The position numbers were made by a program, and so were the translations under genes. Under the pieces are notes generated by a model. It was not told the DNA's origin, made no database searches, and saw only the letters and a list, made by a program, of their open reading frames with translations. From Selenomonadaceae bacterium (lineage in GTDB: Bacteria > Bacillota > Negativicutes > Selenomonadales > Selenomonadaceae): DNA of 64,000 bases. Each line of letters opens with the position of its first letter. The stretch's first letter is position 1. Where the stretch lies: the NCBI GenBank assembly GCA_030523645.1, contig JAUNIB010000001.1, forward strand, positions 372,001 to 436,000, written 5' to 3'. This document shows, piece by piece, positions 27,435 to 36,361 of this stretch.

Positions 27435-28124
27435 ATGGTGAAGAAAGTTTTATATCACGGTTCTGCCAATATTATTGAGCAGCCGGTATATGGAGCCGGG
27501 AAGCCTTATAATGATTACGGCAGGGCGTTTTATTGCACAGAGCACATCGAGTTGGCAAAGGAATGGGCTTGCAATGAAGGTGCGGATGGGTACGCCAATA
27601 AATATGAGCTGGACGCAGACGGGTTGAGTATTCTGAATCTGTCTGGCAAGGAATATACTATTCTTAACTGGTTGGCAATATTGCTGGATAACAGGACAGC
27701 TCGGGCAGCATCGCCGGTAGAAAAAAGGGGCAAAGAATATCTGTTGGAGAATTTTTTGCCGGAATACAGGCATTATGACATAATCATTGGTTATAGGGCA
27801 GATGATTCTTACTTCTCTTTTGCCAGAGCTTTTCTTGCCAATACGATTTCTCTTTCTCAGCTGAGTTATGCCATGAGACTGGGAAAGCTGGGTGAACAGT
27901 ATGCAGTAGTTTCAGAGCGGGCATTTAGTAGGCTGAAGTTTATTGACTGCTTGGCAGCAGACAATACAGTCTACTATCATAGACGGAAGTCCAGGGATGA
28001 TGAAGCGAGGGTGGCCTTTCACAAGGAAATGGAAAAAGACGATATGGATGGTATATTTTTGCGGGATATCATCAGAGAGGGGATGAGGGATGATGATGCA
28101 CGCTTACGACAGTATCTATCTTGA
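27435..28124 (+). CDS. DUF3990-family protein, possible ADP-ribosyltransferase fold
   Basis: A 229-aa protein. The N-terminus VLYHGSANIIEQPVYG, then YNDYGRAFYCTEHIELAKEWA, is the DUF3990 signature, a family placed near ADP-ribosyltransferases (the H of YHGS and the Y of FYCT would be the NAD-contacting residues). It has no signal peptide or membrane segment. The start follows a GAGGTG site. Its 3' end overlaps the HTH gene by 35 bp, so the two are coupled. Toxin role with the HTH protein as antitoxin is inferred from layout and operators, not shown. Confidence 0.85.
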   Translation: MVKKVLYHGSANIIEQPVYGAGKPYNDYGRAFYCTEHIELAKEWACNEGADGYANKYELDADGLSILNLSGKEYTILNWLAILLDNRTARAASPVEKRGKEYLLENFLPEYRHYDIIIGYRADDSYFSFARAFLANTISLSQLSYAMRLGKLGEQYAVVSERAFSRLKFIDCLAADNTVYYHRRKSRDDEARVAFHKEMEKDDMDGIFLRDIIREGMRDDDARLRQYLS

Positions 28125-28737
28125 TGATGCAATGAGAAATCTCGGGGAAGCTGTTGATTATGCCGTCAATGCCTGCCAAATTTCTCCGGATGAATTCATG
28201 AATTTTTTTATAGCAAGTCGTTTGGCTGAGCAATTTGGCAAAGGTAATCCCAAATATTTAGCCGGCATGTCCGGGACGGAACTGGTCATGGAGAGTGTGT
28301 CGGTCAGCGGGAAGAAGATGGCTTTCCCTCCGGCTAGGGTCGAATACGATTGCTCACCTGAATACTGGTGTGGTTGGATTCTTGCGTATTATCAGTGGGC
28401 TACGGGTCGCCCGTTTAGAGATATTCATAGCCGGTTTTCTATGCAGGAATTATTGAAGCTGTATCCCACATTACATGAAGCTGATGAGGAGAAGGCGGTG
28501 GATACGCTAAACAATATGATTAAAAATGCCAATCAGCCGACAAAGCTGCAGCAGCAGAGGAAGAGATGCGGATATACGCAGAAAAGGCTGGCAGAAATAT
28601 CGGGCGTTAATATGAGAACATTACAGCAGTATGAACTGAAAGCAAAGGATATTGACAAGGCATCTGTTCAGACTGTGCTTGCGCTGTCAAATGCACTTGG
28701 TTGTGGGATTGAAGACATTATAGAGTATTCAGCGTGA
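28090..28737 (+). CDS. HTH protein paired with DUF3990, probable repressor/antitoxin
   Basis: A 215-aa protein. Residues about 155-215 form an Xre-type HTH (CGYTQKRLAEISGVNMRTLQ, then QYELKAKDIDKASVQTVLAL). The first 150 residues are an acidic alpha-helical domain (NACQISPDEFMNFFIASRLA, then SPEYWCGWILAYYQWATGRP) that I do not recognise by name. Three ATG codons in a row open the gene; any could be the start. It overlaps DUF3990 by 35 bp. The HTH is the natural candidate to bind the twin palindromes at 27375-27422. Confidence 0.88.
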   Translation: MMMHAYDSIYLDDAMRNLGEAVDYAVNACQISPDEFMNFFIASRLAEQFGKGNPKYLAGMSGTELVMESVSVSGKKMAFPPARVEYDCSPEYWCGWILAYYQWATGRPFRDIHSRFSMQELLKLYPTLHEADEEKAVDTLNNMIKNANQPTKLQQQRKRCGYTQKRLAEISGVNMRTLQQYELKAKDIDKASVQTVLALSNALGCGIEDIIEYSA

Positions 28738-28760
28738 CGGTATCGGGTGGTAAGTTGAAA

Positions 28761-28803
28761 ATAGGGTGCGTTCCCTGTAAAAGGAACTGCACCCTGTTTT
28801 TTT
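28761..28803. terminator. Terminator between HTH gene and convergent deoC
   Basis: AGGGTGC-G-TTCC pairs with GGAA-CT-GCACCCT, followed by seven T residues; it overlaps the last base pairs of deoC. Similar to 25911-25955. Confidence 0.88.
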
Positions 28804-29467
28804 ATACATCTTCGTTCATTTTGTCCTTCAGCAGTTTTACTGCCCGGCTGGCACCGATGCGGCTGCAGCCTTCTTCGATGTACTGCTTCATGTCCTCAAT
28901 GGTGGAGATACCGCCGGCGGCTTTTATCTTCACATTCGGGCCGATGTTTGCTGCCATCAGCTTTACATCTTCGTGGGTGGCTCCGCCGCTGCCGAAGCCG
29001 GTAGAGGTTTTGATGTAGTCGGCACCGCCATCGGTGACACACTTGCAGGCGGTGATTTTTTCCTCTTCCGTGAGATAGCAGGCTTCGATGATGACCTTGA
29101 GGATTTTGTCGCCTACCACGGATTTTACGGCGGCGATTTCCTGAGTGACATATTCATCGTTGCCGTTCTTCAGGGCTGAGATATTGAGTACCATGTCCAC
29201 CTCGTCGGCTCCGTCGCTGATTGCCTGTCTGGCACTGATGACCTTGGATATGGTGGTGTCATAGCCGAGAGGGAAGCCGATGACGGTGGCTATTTTCAGC
29301 TTCTCACCGTATTTTTCAGCCGCATGGCTTACATAGCAGGCCGGTATACAGACGGCGGCGGTTTTGCAGGTGATGGCTTCTTCACAGAGGGTATCTATTT
29401 GCTCCGTTGTTGCCGTTGCCGACAGCAAAGTATGGTCAATTTTGGCAAGAATATCTGTAGCTTTCAT
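28802..29467 (-). CDS. deoC: Deoxyribose-phosphate aldolase
   Basis: Class I aldolase splitting deoxyribose-5-phosphate into acetaldehyde and glyceraldehyde-3-phosphate, in deoxynucleoside breakdown. The 221-aa TIM barrel shows AKIDHTLLSATAT at the start, LKVIIEACYLTEEE with the Schiff-base lysine LKV, and DYIKTSTGFGSGGAT with the second catalytic lysine. It is monocistronic here. An AAAGGAAA site precedes the ATG. Its 3' end exists as a decayed copy at 24838-24904. Confidence 0.96.
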   Translation of the reverse strand: MKATDILAKIDHTLLSATATTEQIDTLCEEAITCKTAAVCIPACYVSHAAEKYGEKLKIATVIGFPLGYDTTISKVISARQAISDGADEVDMVLNISALKNGNDEYVTQEIAAVKSVVGDKILKVIIEACYLTEEEKITACKCVTDGGADYIKTSTGFGSGGATHEDVKLMAANIGPNVKIKAAGGISTIEDMKQYIEEGCSRIGASRAVKLLKDKMNEDV

Positions 29468-29518
29468 GTTTTTTTCCTTTCTTTTCTGTTATAATATAAT
29501 TGTATCAAAGAAACCAAT

Positions 29519-29560
29519 ATAGGGTAGCTGTCTATGGTTGTGCACCTGACACATCCCTAT
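29519..29560. other. Structured intergenic element between deoC and nagB
   Basis: ATAGGG (29519-29524) pairs with CCCTAT (29555-29560), and inside it TGTC pairs with GACA around a 15-nt loop. TTTTAT follows. A second small stem, AACGGTT..AACCGC, lies at about 29566-29591. It matches no riboswitch I know; it could be an operator region or a weak terminator. Confidence 0.35.
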
Positions 29561-29609
29561 TTTATAACGGTTTAAGAGTAATATCAACCGCTATGTTTTG
29601 GAGGACAGT

Positions 29610-30341
29610 ATGGATATCCGAGTAATGGAATCTTACGACGAGATGAGCGACACTGCAGCCGCTCTTGTTATAGAACAGATAAAGAGCAAGCCCGACAGTG
29701 TACTTGGTCTTGCCTGCGGAGCTTCTCCTATCGGACTTTACAAGCGTCTGGTGGAGGCCGGCCAGCGGGGAGAGGTGGATTTCTCTCAGGTGAAGACGGT
29801 GAACATTGATGAGTACATCGGCGTATCGGCAGACAATCCCGACAGCTATCACGGCTTCATGCGGAAGCATCTCTTTGATGGCTTGGGGATAAAGCCATCT
29901 CAGGTGCTGATACCTGACGGCATGGCAGTGGACGTCCTCAATGAGTGTGCCAGATATTCCAATAAGATAAAGGAATGGGGCGGCATTGATCTGATGGTGC
30001 TTGGTATCGGGGCGAATGCGCATATCGGCTTCAATGAGCCGGGAGATACCTTCGTGCCGGAGACTCATGTAGTGGAGCTGTCGGAGGCTACGAGGAATGC
30101 AAACTGTCTCTTTTTCGCCAATCCCGATGATATGCCTCACTGGGCTATCAGCATGGGAATGCGAGATATAATGTTTGCCCGGAGACTCATTCTGCTGGCC
30201 AGCGGCTCGGCTAAGACTGTGGCGCTAGGCAAGATGGTAGGCGATATTACGCCACAGGCTCCGGCCTCTATACTGCAGCTTCATCCCCATGTGACTATCG
30301 TTGCCGACAGGGCAGCAGCGGCAAGACTGGAGCAGGAATAA
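29610..30341 (+). CDS. nagB: Glucosamine-6-phosphate deaminase
   Basis: Converts glucosamine-6-phosphate to fructose-6-phosphate and ammonia. The family segments GLACGASPIGLYKRL, VNIDEYIGV and MVLGIGANAHIGFNEPG are present. The ATG at 29610 follows TTGGAGG; an in-frame TTG in that site is rejected. The length is 243 aa. Its stop overlaps the nagA start by one base (TAATG), so the two enzymes of GlcNAc-6-P catabolism are made together. Confidence 0.96.
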   Translation: MDIRVMESYDEMSDTAAALVIEQIKSKPDSVLGLACGASPIGLYKRLVEAGQRGEVDFSQVKTVNIDEYIGVSADNPDSYHGFMRKHLFDGLGIKPSQVLIPDGMAVDVLNECARYSNKIKEWGGIDLMVLGIGANAHIGFNEPGDTFVPETHVVELSEATRNANCLFFANPDDMPHWAISMGMRDIMFARRLILLASGSAKTVALGKMVGDITPQAPASILQLHPHVTIVADRAAAARLEQE

Positions 30342-31519
30342 TGACAGTCATAATAAACGGCCGGTTAATTGTTCCAGATGGACAGGACGGCTTCATGGTA
30401 GAGGAGCATAAGGCTCTTCTCTTTCGCGAGGATACAGGTACGATTGAGTCCATTGTCCCTGAGGGTCAGATGACGGCTGGGGCATTGAGAGCTATTGACA
30501 ATGTGATTGATGCTGAGGGAGGCTATGTGTCCCCTGGCTTCATCAATGTCCATATTCACGGCGCTATGGGCTGTGATACTATGGATGCTACGCCGGAGGC
30601 GCTGGAGACTATCGCCCGTCATCAGGCGACTACCGGTGTTACCTCTATCCTGCCCACTACGATGACTTATGATTTTGACCATATCAATAGGGCACTGGAT
30701 AATGTCCGTGAGGCAATGAAGCGGGAGTTGGATGGTGCGGCTGTCATCGGTGCCAATATGGAGGGCCCGTTCATCAGCCGTGAGCGGTGCGGTGCGCAGA
30801 AGGCTGATTATGTGCAGCCGCCTGACTGGTCAAAGGTAGAGCCTTATAGGGATGTTATTCGCCTGCTGACATTGGCACCGGAGGAGCTGCACGGAGACTA
30901 CAGCTTCGTGGATAACTGCAACAAGGCAGGAATAGTAGTATCGATGGGTCACAGTACCGCCGACTACAATCTGGCCCGGCGGGCGATACTGCAGTACGGC
31001 ATCACGCATCTGACCCATATTTTCAACGGTATGGCTCCCTTCCATCACCGTACTCCCGGTCTGGTCGGTGCTGCCCTTGATACTGACTCCGACTGCGAGA
31101 TGATTTGTGACAATGTGCATCTTCACTCTGTGACTCAGCGCCTTATCTGGCGGATGAAGCAGGGGAGGCAGATAATCCTTGTCACCGACTCTATAAGGGC
31201 CACCGGTCTGCCGGACGGCGAGTCGGAGCTGGGCGGTCAGAAGGTCTTTGTAAAGGGACAGTGTGCTACTCTGGCTGACGGTACTATCGCCGGCAGCGTG
31301 CTGACCATGGACAGAGCTATTGCCAATTTCACCGCCAATACCGGCTGCGGCATTGCGGCGGCGGTAGTGTGCGCCACCAAGACACCGGCTCAGAGTCTCG
31401 GTATATACGGACGCTGCGGCTCCCTGACTCCCGGCAAGCAGGCAGATATCACCATCTTCCGGAATGCTGCCGAGATAGTGATGACGATAGTCAGGGGAAA
31501 GACCGTCTATCGAAAATAA
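30341..31519 (+). CDS. nagA: N-acetylglucosamine-6-phosphate deacetylase
   Basis: Amidohydrolase that removes acetate from GlcNAc-6-P before NagB acts. The metal-site motif GFINVHIHGAMGCD, the VSMGHSTADY and LTHIFNGMAPFHHR segments, and the catalytic-Asp segment LVTDSIRATGLPDG are present. It is 392 aa. Its 3' end is 12 bp from the ileS leader promoter; no separate terminator is evident. Confidence 0.95.
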   Translation: MTVIINGRLIVPDGQDGFMVEEHKALLFREDTGTIESIVPEGQMTAGALRAIDNVIDAEGGYVSPGFINVHIHGAMGCDTMDATPEALETIARHQATTGVTSILPTTMTYDFDHINRALDNVREAMKRELDGAAVIGANMEGPFISRERCGAQKADYVQPPDWSKVEPYRDVIRLLTLAPEELHGDYSFVDNCNKAGIVVSMGHSTADYNLARRAILQYGITHLTHIFNGMAPFHHRTPGLVGAALDTDSDCEMICDNVHLHSVTQRLIWRMKQGRQIILVTDSIRATGLPDGESELGGQKVFVKGQCATLADGTIAGSVLTMDRAIANFTANTGCGIAAAVVCATKTPAQSLGIYGRCGSLTPGKQADITIFRNAAEIVMTIVRGKTVYRK

Positions 31520-31530
31520 TAAAATTTCTC

Positions 31531-31559
31531 TTGATATTTGGCTGAATAGTTGCTAAAAT
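31531..31559 (+). promoter_or_regulatory. ileS leader promoter
   Basis: A -35 TTGATA (31531-31536), 17-bp spacer and -10 TAAAAT (31554-31559), just upstream of the T-box leader. Confidence 0.8.
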
Positions 31560-31565
31560 AATTCC

Positions 31566-31806
31566 CGATAAAATCAAATGCGATGACCAAGTCAGTAACC
31601 TTTGGGGAAGTTCCTACAGCGAGCCGGTGAGGGTGGAAGTCCGGCGGAACAGACAGAGGCGAATATCCCTTGCGAGCAGCCGGCTGAAATCGCAATGACG
31701 ATAGTAAGCACGGACGGATTCCGCCGTTACATGGATAGTATATGATAGTATGCGAATAGGTGGTTGTGAGTATTATCCTCATCCTGTTTGGGATGAGGAT
31801 TTTTGT
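31566..31806 (+). promoter_or_regulatory. T-box leader (tRNA-Ile sensing) before ileS
   Basis: The roughly 240-nt leader has a long stem I with GCGAGCCGGTGAGGGTGGAA-type sequence, and GAATATCCC in its specifier loop. This offers the isoleucine codon ATC at 31665-31667. It ends with AGGTGG (TGG at 31761-31763, which would pair with the tRNA NCCA end) and a terminator, ATCCTCATCC/GGATGAGGAT plus T run (31775-31804). Uncharged tRNA-Ile would stabilise the antiterminator and turn on ileS. A covariance search is needed to fix the boundaries. Confidence 0.78.
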
Positions 31807-31835
31807 TTTGTTTGAAGAAATTTGGAGGGATAGCT

Positions 31836-34800
31836 TTGTACAGTAAGGTAGAAACCAATCTGGACTTCGTAAAGCGTGAGCGCGAAGTCCTGAAATTCTG
31901 GAAGGATAACGACATCGCCACGAAGACTGTCGATGCCCGCAAAGGCAACGACACCTTCACATTCTATGACGGTCCTCCGACAGCCAACGGCAAGCCCCAT
32001 ATCGGCCACGTTCTTACCCGCGTTATCAAGGACCTGCTGCCTCGCTATCAGTGCATGAAGGGTAAGTATATTCTCCGTAAGGCAGGCTGGGATACCCACG
32101 GTTTGCCGGTAGAGCTTGAGGTCGAGAAGGCTCTGGGCATCAACGGCAAGGAGCAGATTGAGAAGTACGGTATCGAGCCCTTCATCAAGAAGTGCCGCGA
32201 GTCCGTATGGAAATACAAGGGTATGTGGGAAGAGTTTTCCGATGTTGTCGGCTTCTGGGCCGATATGGACCATCCCTACATCACCTATGAAAATGATTTC
32301 ATCGAGTCCGAGTGGTGGGCGCTGAAGACCATTTGGGAGAAAGGGCTTCTCTACAAGGGTCACAAGGTAGTTCCTTACTGCCCCCGCTGCGGCACTCCGC
32401 TGTCCTCTCATGAGGTAGCTCAGGGCTACAAGGATGTCCGTGAACGGTCTGCTATGGTCAAGTTCAAGGTCGCCGGTGAGGATGCCTACTTCCTGGCATG
32501 GACAACCACCCCCTGGACTCTCCCCAGCAACCTGGCTCTCTGCGTCAATCCGGAAGTAGATTATGTAAAGATTAAGGTTAACGATACTGTCTACTATCTG
32601 GCTGAGGCTTTGGTAGAGACTGTATTTGCCGAGACCGAGGGCGAGCGTGAAGTGTTGGCTACCATGAAGGGTAAGGATTTGGAGTACCGCGAGTACGAGC
32701 CGCTTTATCCCTTTGCTGTCGGCAAGACCGGCAAGAAGTCATTCATCGTCACCTGCGATGATTATGTAACCACTACCGACGGTACCGGTATCGTCCACAT
32801 GGCTCCGGCCTTCGGTGAGGACGACGGCCGCGTCTGCCAGAAGTACGATGTTGGCTTTGTTCAGTTCGTAGACAGCCACGGCAATATGACCGAGGATACC
32901 GATTGGGCAGGGGTATTCGTCAAGGATGCCGATCCGCTCATCATCAAGGATTTGAAGATAAGCGGCAAGCTCTTCAAGGCTCCGGTCTTTGAGCATAGCT
33001 ATCCGCACTGCTGGCGCTGCGATACTCCGCTGCTCTACTACGCCCGTGAGACCTGGTTTATCAAGATGACCTCTGTCCGTGACAAGCTCATCGGCAACAA
33101 CAATACTGTAAACTGGGTACCGGATGCTATCGGCAAGGGACGCTTCGGCGACTGGCTGGAGCATGTTCAGGACTGGGGTCTCTCCCGTAACCGCTACTGG
33201 GGTACTCCGCTGAATGTCTGGGAATGCTCCTGCGGCCATCAGCACGCTATCGGCTCCATTGCCGAGCTGAAGGAGCTGTCCGACAACTGCCCGGATGAGA
33301 TAGAGCTCCATCGTCCCTATGTAGACAATGTCACCATCCGCTGCGAGAAGTGCGGCAAGGAAATGCACCGCGTACCGGAGGTTATCGATTGCTGGTTTGA
33401 CTCCGGCTCCATGCCCTTCGCTCAGTGGCATTATCCGTTTGAAAATAAGGAAATCTTCGAGAACCGTTTCCCGGCAGATTTCATCTCCGAGGCTGTAGAC
33501 CAGACCCGCGGCTGGTTCTATTCCCTTATCGCTATCTCCACGCTGCTCTTTGATGTATCTTCCTTCAAGAATGTAATCGTTCTCGGTCATGTTCTTGATA
33601 AAGACGGCCGCAAGATGTCCAAGTCCAAGGGCAACGCTGTTGACCCAATGGAGACCCTGAATCACCACGGTGCTGATGCTGTACGCTGGTACTTCTATTC
33701 TGCCGGTGCGCCCTGGATTCCGACCCGCTACCATGATGCTGCCGTCAAGGAAGGCCAGAGCAAGTTCATGGGTACTCTCTGGAATACCTATGCGTTCTAT
33801 GCTCTCTATGCCGAGATTGACCAGTTCGATCCCACCAAGTACAGCCTTGAATACGACAAGCTGGCTGTTCTTGACAAGTGGATTCTCTCCCGCCTGAATA
33901 CAGCTGTTGCCGCTGCCGATAACAGCCTTGCCAACTACAAGATTCCTGAGGCTGCCAAGGCTCTCTACAGCTTCGTTGACGAGCTGTCCAACTGGTATGT
34001 ACGCCGCAGCCGTGAACGCTTCTGGGCAAAGGGCATGGAGCAGGATAAGATTAATGCCTACATGACCCTCTACACCTCTCTCTCTACCATCATCAAGGCA
34101 GCTGCCCCGATGATTCCGTTCATGACCGAGAGTATTTATCAGAACATCGTCCGCAGCGTAGACAAGGACGCTCCCGAGTCCATTCACCTCTGCGACTACC
34201 CGGTTGCCGATATGGCTCATGTGGATGCAGAGCTTGAGAAGACCATGGAGCTTGTCCGTGATATCGTTGTTCTCGGCCGTGCTGCCCGCAATCAGGGCAA
34301 CCTGAAGAACCGTCAGCCGCTTTCCACTCTCTATGTTCATACCGAGAAGGGCGAGAAGCTGGATGAATTCTTCGCCGCTATCGTCCGGGCTGAGCTGAAT
34401 ATCAAGTCCGTCGAGTTCGTTTCCGATATGGAGGCATATCTCACTTATACCTTCAAGCCCCAGTTCAAGGTACTGGGCAAGAAGGTGGGCGGCAAGATTG
34501 GCACCATCAAGAACATGCTGGCCGAGCTGAACGGCCACAGCGCCAAGGCTGAGCTGGACAAGACCGGTCAGCTGGTCCTGGAGCTGCCGGACGGCCCCGT
34601 CACACTCCTGCCGGAAGATATCGATGTCACCATGTCTCAGACTCCGGGCTACATCAGCCAGCACTACGGCGAAGTCACCGTTGCTCTTGCTACCACTCTC
34701 ACCGCCGAGCTCGTAGAAGAAGGCTTCGTCCGCGAGATAATCTCCAAGGTGCAGACCATGCGCAAGGAGAACGGCTATCAGGTGACCGACCGCATCAAGG

Positions 34801-34967
34801 TCGCTCTTGAGGGCAGCGAGAAACTCTCCGCTATTGCTCAGCGTAATGAGGCAGAGCTGAAGAAGGTCCTTCTGGCCGATGATATCACCGCCGGTGCGCT
34901 TGCTGACTGCAAGGTATCCAAGGAATGGAATATCAACGGCGAGACCGTTACTATCTCTGTTCTGTAA
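31836..34967 (+). CDS. ileS: Isoleucyl-tRNA synthetase, long (IleS2) type
   Basis: Class I synthetase of 1043 aa. The HIGH motif is PTANGKPHIGHVLTRVIKD and the KMSKS motif is DGRKMSKSKGNAVDP; the editing domain lies between. Length, the N-terminal layout and the C-terminal region without the usual bacterial zinc finger point to the eukaryote-like IleS2 clade, known to include mupirocin-resistant forms. The start is TTG at 31836 after GGAGGG; the in-frame upstream codons lie within the terminator. Controlled by the T-box. Confidence 0.94.
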   Translation: MYSKVETNLDFVKREREVLKFWKDNDIATKTVDARKGNDTFTFYDGPPTANGKPHIGHVLTRVIKDLLPRYQCMKGKYILRKAGWDTHGLPVELEVEKALGINGKEQIEKYGIEPFIKKCRESVWKYKGMWEEFSDVVGFWADMDHPYITYENDFIESEWWALKTIWEKGLLYKGHKVVPYCPRCGTPLSSHEVAQGYKDVRERSAMVKFKVAGEDAYFLAWTTTPWTLPSNLALCVNPEVDYVKIKVNDTVYYLAEALVETVFAETEGEREVLATMKGKDLEYREYEPLYPFAVGKTGKKSFIVTCDDYVTTTDGTGIVHMAPAFGEDDGRVCQKYDVGFVQFVDSHGNMTEDTDWAGVFVKDADPLIIKDLKISGKLFKAPVFEHSYPHCWRCDTPLLYYARETWFIKMTSVRDKLIGNNNTVNWVPDAIGKGRFGDWLEHVQDWGLSRNRYWGTPLNVWECSCGHQHAIGSIAELKELSDNCPDEIELHRPYVDNVTIRCEKCGKEMHRVPEVIDCWFDSGSMPFAQWHYPFENKEIFENRFPADFISEAVDQTRGWFYSLIAISTLLFDVSSFKNVIVLGHVLDKDGRKMSKSKGNAVDPMETLNHHGADAVRWYFYSAGAPWIPTRYHDAAVKEGQSKFMGTLWNTYAFYALYAEIDQFDPTKYSLEYDKLAVLDKWILSRLNTAVAAADNSLANYKIPEAAKALYSFVDELSNWYVRRSRERFWAKGMEQDKINAYMTLYTSLSTIIKAAAPMIPFMTESIYQNIVRSVDKDAPESIHLCDYPVADMAHVDAELEKTMELVRDIVVLGRAARNQGNLKNRQPLSTLYVHTEKGEKLDEFFAAIVRAELNIKSVEFVSDMEAYLTYTFKPQFKVLGKKVGGKIGTIKNMLAELNGHSAKAELDKTGQLVLELPDGPVTLLPEDIDVTMSQTPGYISQHYGEVTVALATTLTAELVEEGFVREIISKVQTMRKENGYQVTDRIKVALEGSEKLSAIAQRNEAELKKVLLADDITAGALADCKVSKEWNINGETVTISVL

Positions 34968-35018
34968 AATCGAAATTGTGCGGTATGATAACAACTTTCG
35001 CAAATTACTAATAATACA

Positions 35019-35047
35019 AGGCCCCTCGGCGTATGCCGAGGGGTCTT
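35019..35047 (+). terminator. Hairpin after ileS
   Basis: CCCCTCGGC pairs with GCCGAGGGG (loop GTAT); the T run (TCTTTA) is weak. Confidence 0.65.
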
Positions 35048-35070
35048 TAGTGTATAAAGGAACTATTTAA

Positions 35071-35952
35071 TCATTTGTCCTCAACAAAGGCTTTTAAGCC
35101 ATCAATAAATTTACTCGCAATAGGTGTTAGCAGCTGTCCTTTTTTCCAGATAATATAAATTTTTGTTTCCAGCTTTGGGCAGAGTGGTCTAAAGGCTAAT
35201 CCGCTATCAGGACTGGTATCACAGAGCTTGTCGTAGGTCAATAAATAGCCAAGACCTTCTTTAACAAAGACAGAAGCGTTGTAGTGCAATCTAAAGGAGC
35301 CTTCTAAATTGAGCTGTTCAATTCCTTTCCCACACCATTGGGGCAGGTCAAAGCGCCAGCCCTGACCGGAGCAGAAAAGCGGTAGACCAATCAGGTCTTC
35401 AAATGTAATGCTTTCCTTCTGTATAAGTTGACTATCGGCAGGCATAACTAATCCCCATACATCTCCTTCCGGTAACTCTAAAACATTGTAATTGTCATAG
35501 TCCGGTTCTTCTACAATTAGGGCAAAGTCCAGGATGCCTGCATTTAGCTTTTCTTCTACCTGCTCCGTATCACCACTGGTAATGTGGTAATGAAAACTGG
35601 GATAGCGAGTTTTGAATTCTTTGATATAATTCGCCAAATAGCGAATCTGATAGGTCTCTGCACAGCCAAAGAAAATATTACCGCCTGTAATATCATCTAA
35701 GGCAGCAAACTCAGCGTTGATTTTGTCTGTCAGTAAAAGCACATCGGCTGCGCGCTTGCGTAAAAGCATACCTTCTTCGGTTAAGCTGATAGAAAAGCTG
35801 TGCCGCTTGAAGAGCTTCTTGCCCAGTTCGTCTTCCAGCATCTGCATCTGCTTGGATAGGGTCGATTGGGAAACATGCAAAAGTGCGGCTGCTTTGGTCA
35901 TGTTTTCTTCTCGCGCGATAGCCATAAAATAGCGTAAAGTACGAATTTCCAT
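35071..35952 (-). CDS. LysR-family transcriptional regulator
   Basis: A 293-aa LysR-type regulator. The N-terminal winged HTH reads MEIRTLRYFMAIAREENMTK, then AAALLHVSQSTLSKQM. The substrate-binding domain starts near residue 90 (GGNIFFGCAETYQIRYL). It is divergent from 36110-37464, with a T-N11-A palindrome in the gap, which is the usual arrangement for control of the adjacent genes and of itself. The effector is unknown. Confidence 0.93.
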   Translation of the reverse strand: MEIRTLRYFMAIAREENMTKAAALLHVSQSTLSKQMQMLEDELGKKLFKRHSFSISLTEEGMLLRKRAADVLLLTDKINAEFAALDDITGGNIFFGCAETYQIRYLANYIKEFKTRYPSFHYHITSGDTEQVEEKLNAGILDFALIVEEPDYDNYNVLELPEGDVWGLVMPADSQLIQKESITFEDLIGLPLFCSGQGWRFDLPQWCGKGIEQLNLEGSFRLHYNASVFVKEGLGYLLTYDKLCDTSPDSGLAFRPLCPKLETKIYIIWKKGQLLTPIASKFIDGLKAFVEDK

Positions 35953-36019
35953 AATGTGACTCCTGCTTGTTATGTGTATAAGCCATTATACCATAGCAGG
36001 CTCTTTTTTTACGGTGTGA

Positions 36020-36036
36020 TATGAATATAATTCATA
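36020..36036. promoter_or_regulatory. LysR-type operator
   Basis: TATGAATATAATTCATA is a perfect 17-bp inverted repeat containing the T-N11-A pattern of LysR binding sites. It lies between the divergent genes; TATAAT at 36080-36085 is a candidate -10 for the rightward pair. Confidence 0.7.
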
Positions 36037-36109
36037 ACTGATATCGATTTTATATATTAGCGAAAATATCAGGTATAGCTATAATGATTTTCAGAAGGGA
36101 GTTATGCAA

Positions 36110-36361
36110 ATGGCAAACACAGATGTGGAGAAGGCGAAGGTTTTATATTTGCTTCAAGGGTTACAACTGGAGCAAAAGGATAACGATATGCTTAACCAAT
36201 ATCTGACAGAAACAAATTATGAATTAGCTGTTGTATGGCTAAGGAAGAAACGTGTTTCTATGCTGGCAAAACTTCATGAAATCCAAAAGGCTATTGATGA
36301 TCTGGATTTAATAGTTTATCAACTAAGAAAACTGGGAAATGAAAGGACGGAAAGAAAATGA
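36110..36361 (+). CDS. Small helical protein upstream of secreted hydrolase
   Basis: An 83-aa soluble protein predicted almost wholly alpha-helical (KVLYLLQGLQLEQKDNDMLN; MLAKLHEIQKAIDDLDLIVY), with no signal peptide. I do not recognise it; it has the helix-loop-helix size of small DNA- or partner-binding modules. The second ATG (36110) is preferred for its 8-nt spacing from AAGGGAG. It overlaps the hydrolase gene by 4 bp, so the two are one operon facing the LysR gene. Confidence 0.75.
   Translation: MANTDVEKAKVLYLLQGLQLEQKDNDMLNQYLTETNYELAVVWLRKKRVSMLAKLHEIQKAIDDLDLIVYQLRKLGNERTERK

Noticed and set aside
31566-31806. Cobalamin-type riboswitch before ileS
   Set aside because: G/C-rich helices first suggested it, but there is no B12-box, while the ATC specifier, TGG motif, terminator and downstream ileS fit a T-box.
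32739-35003. A 754-codon open frame antisense to ileS
   Set aside because: It lies wholly within a well-supported synthetase gene; the strong codon bias of core genes here leaves long antisense frames. It shows no recognisable motif and has no ribosome-binding site.
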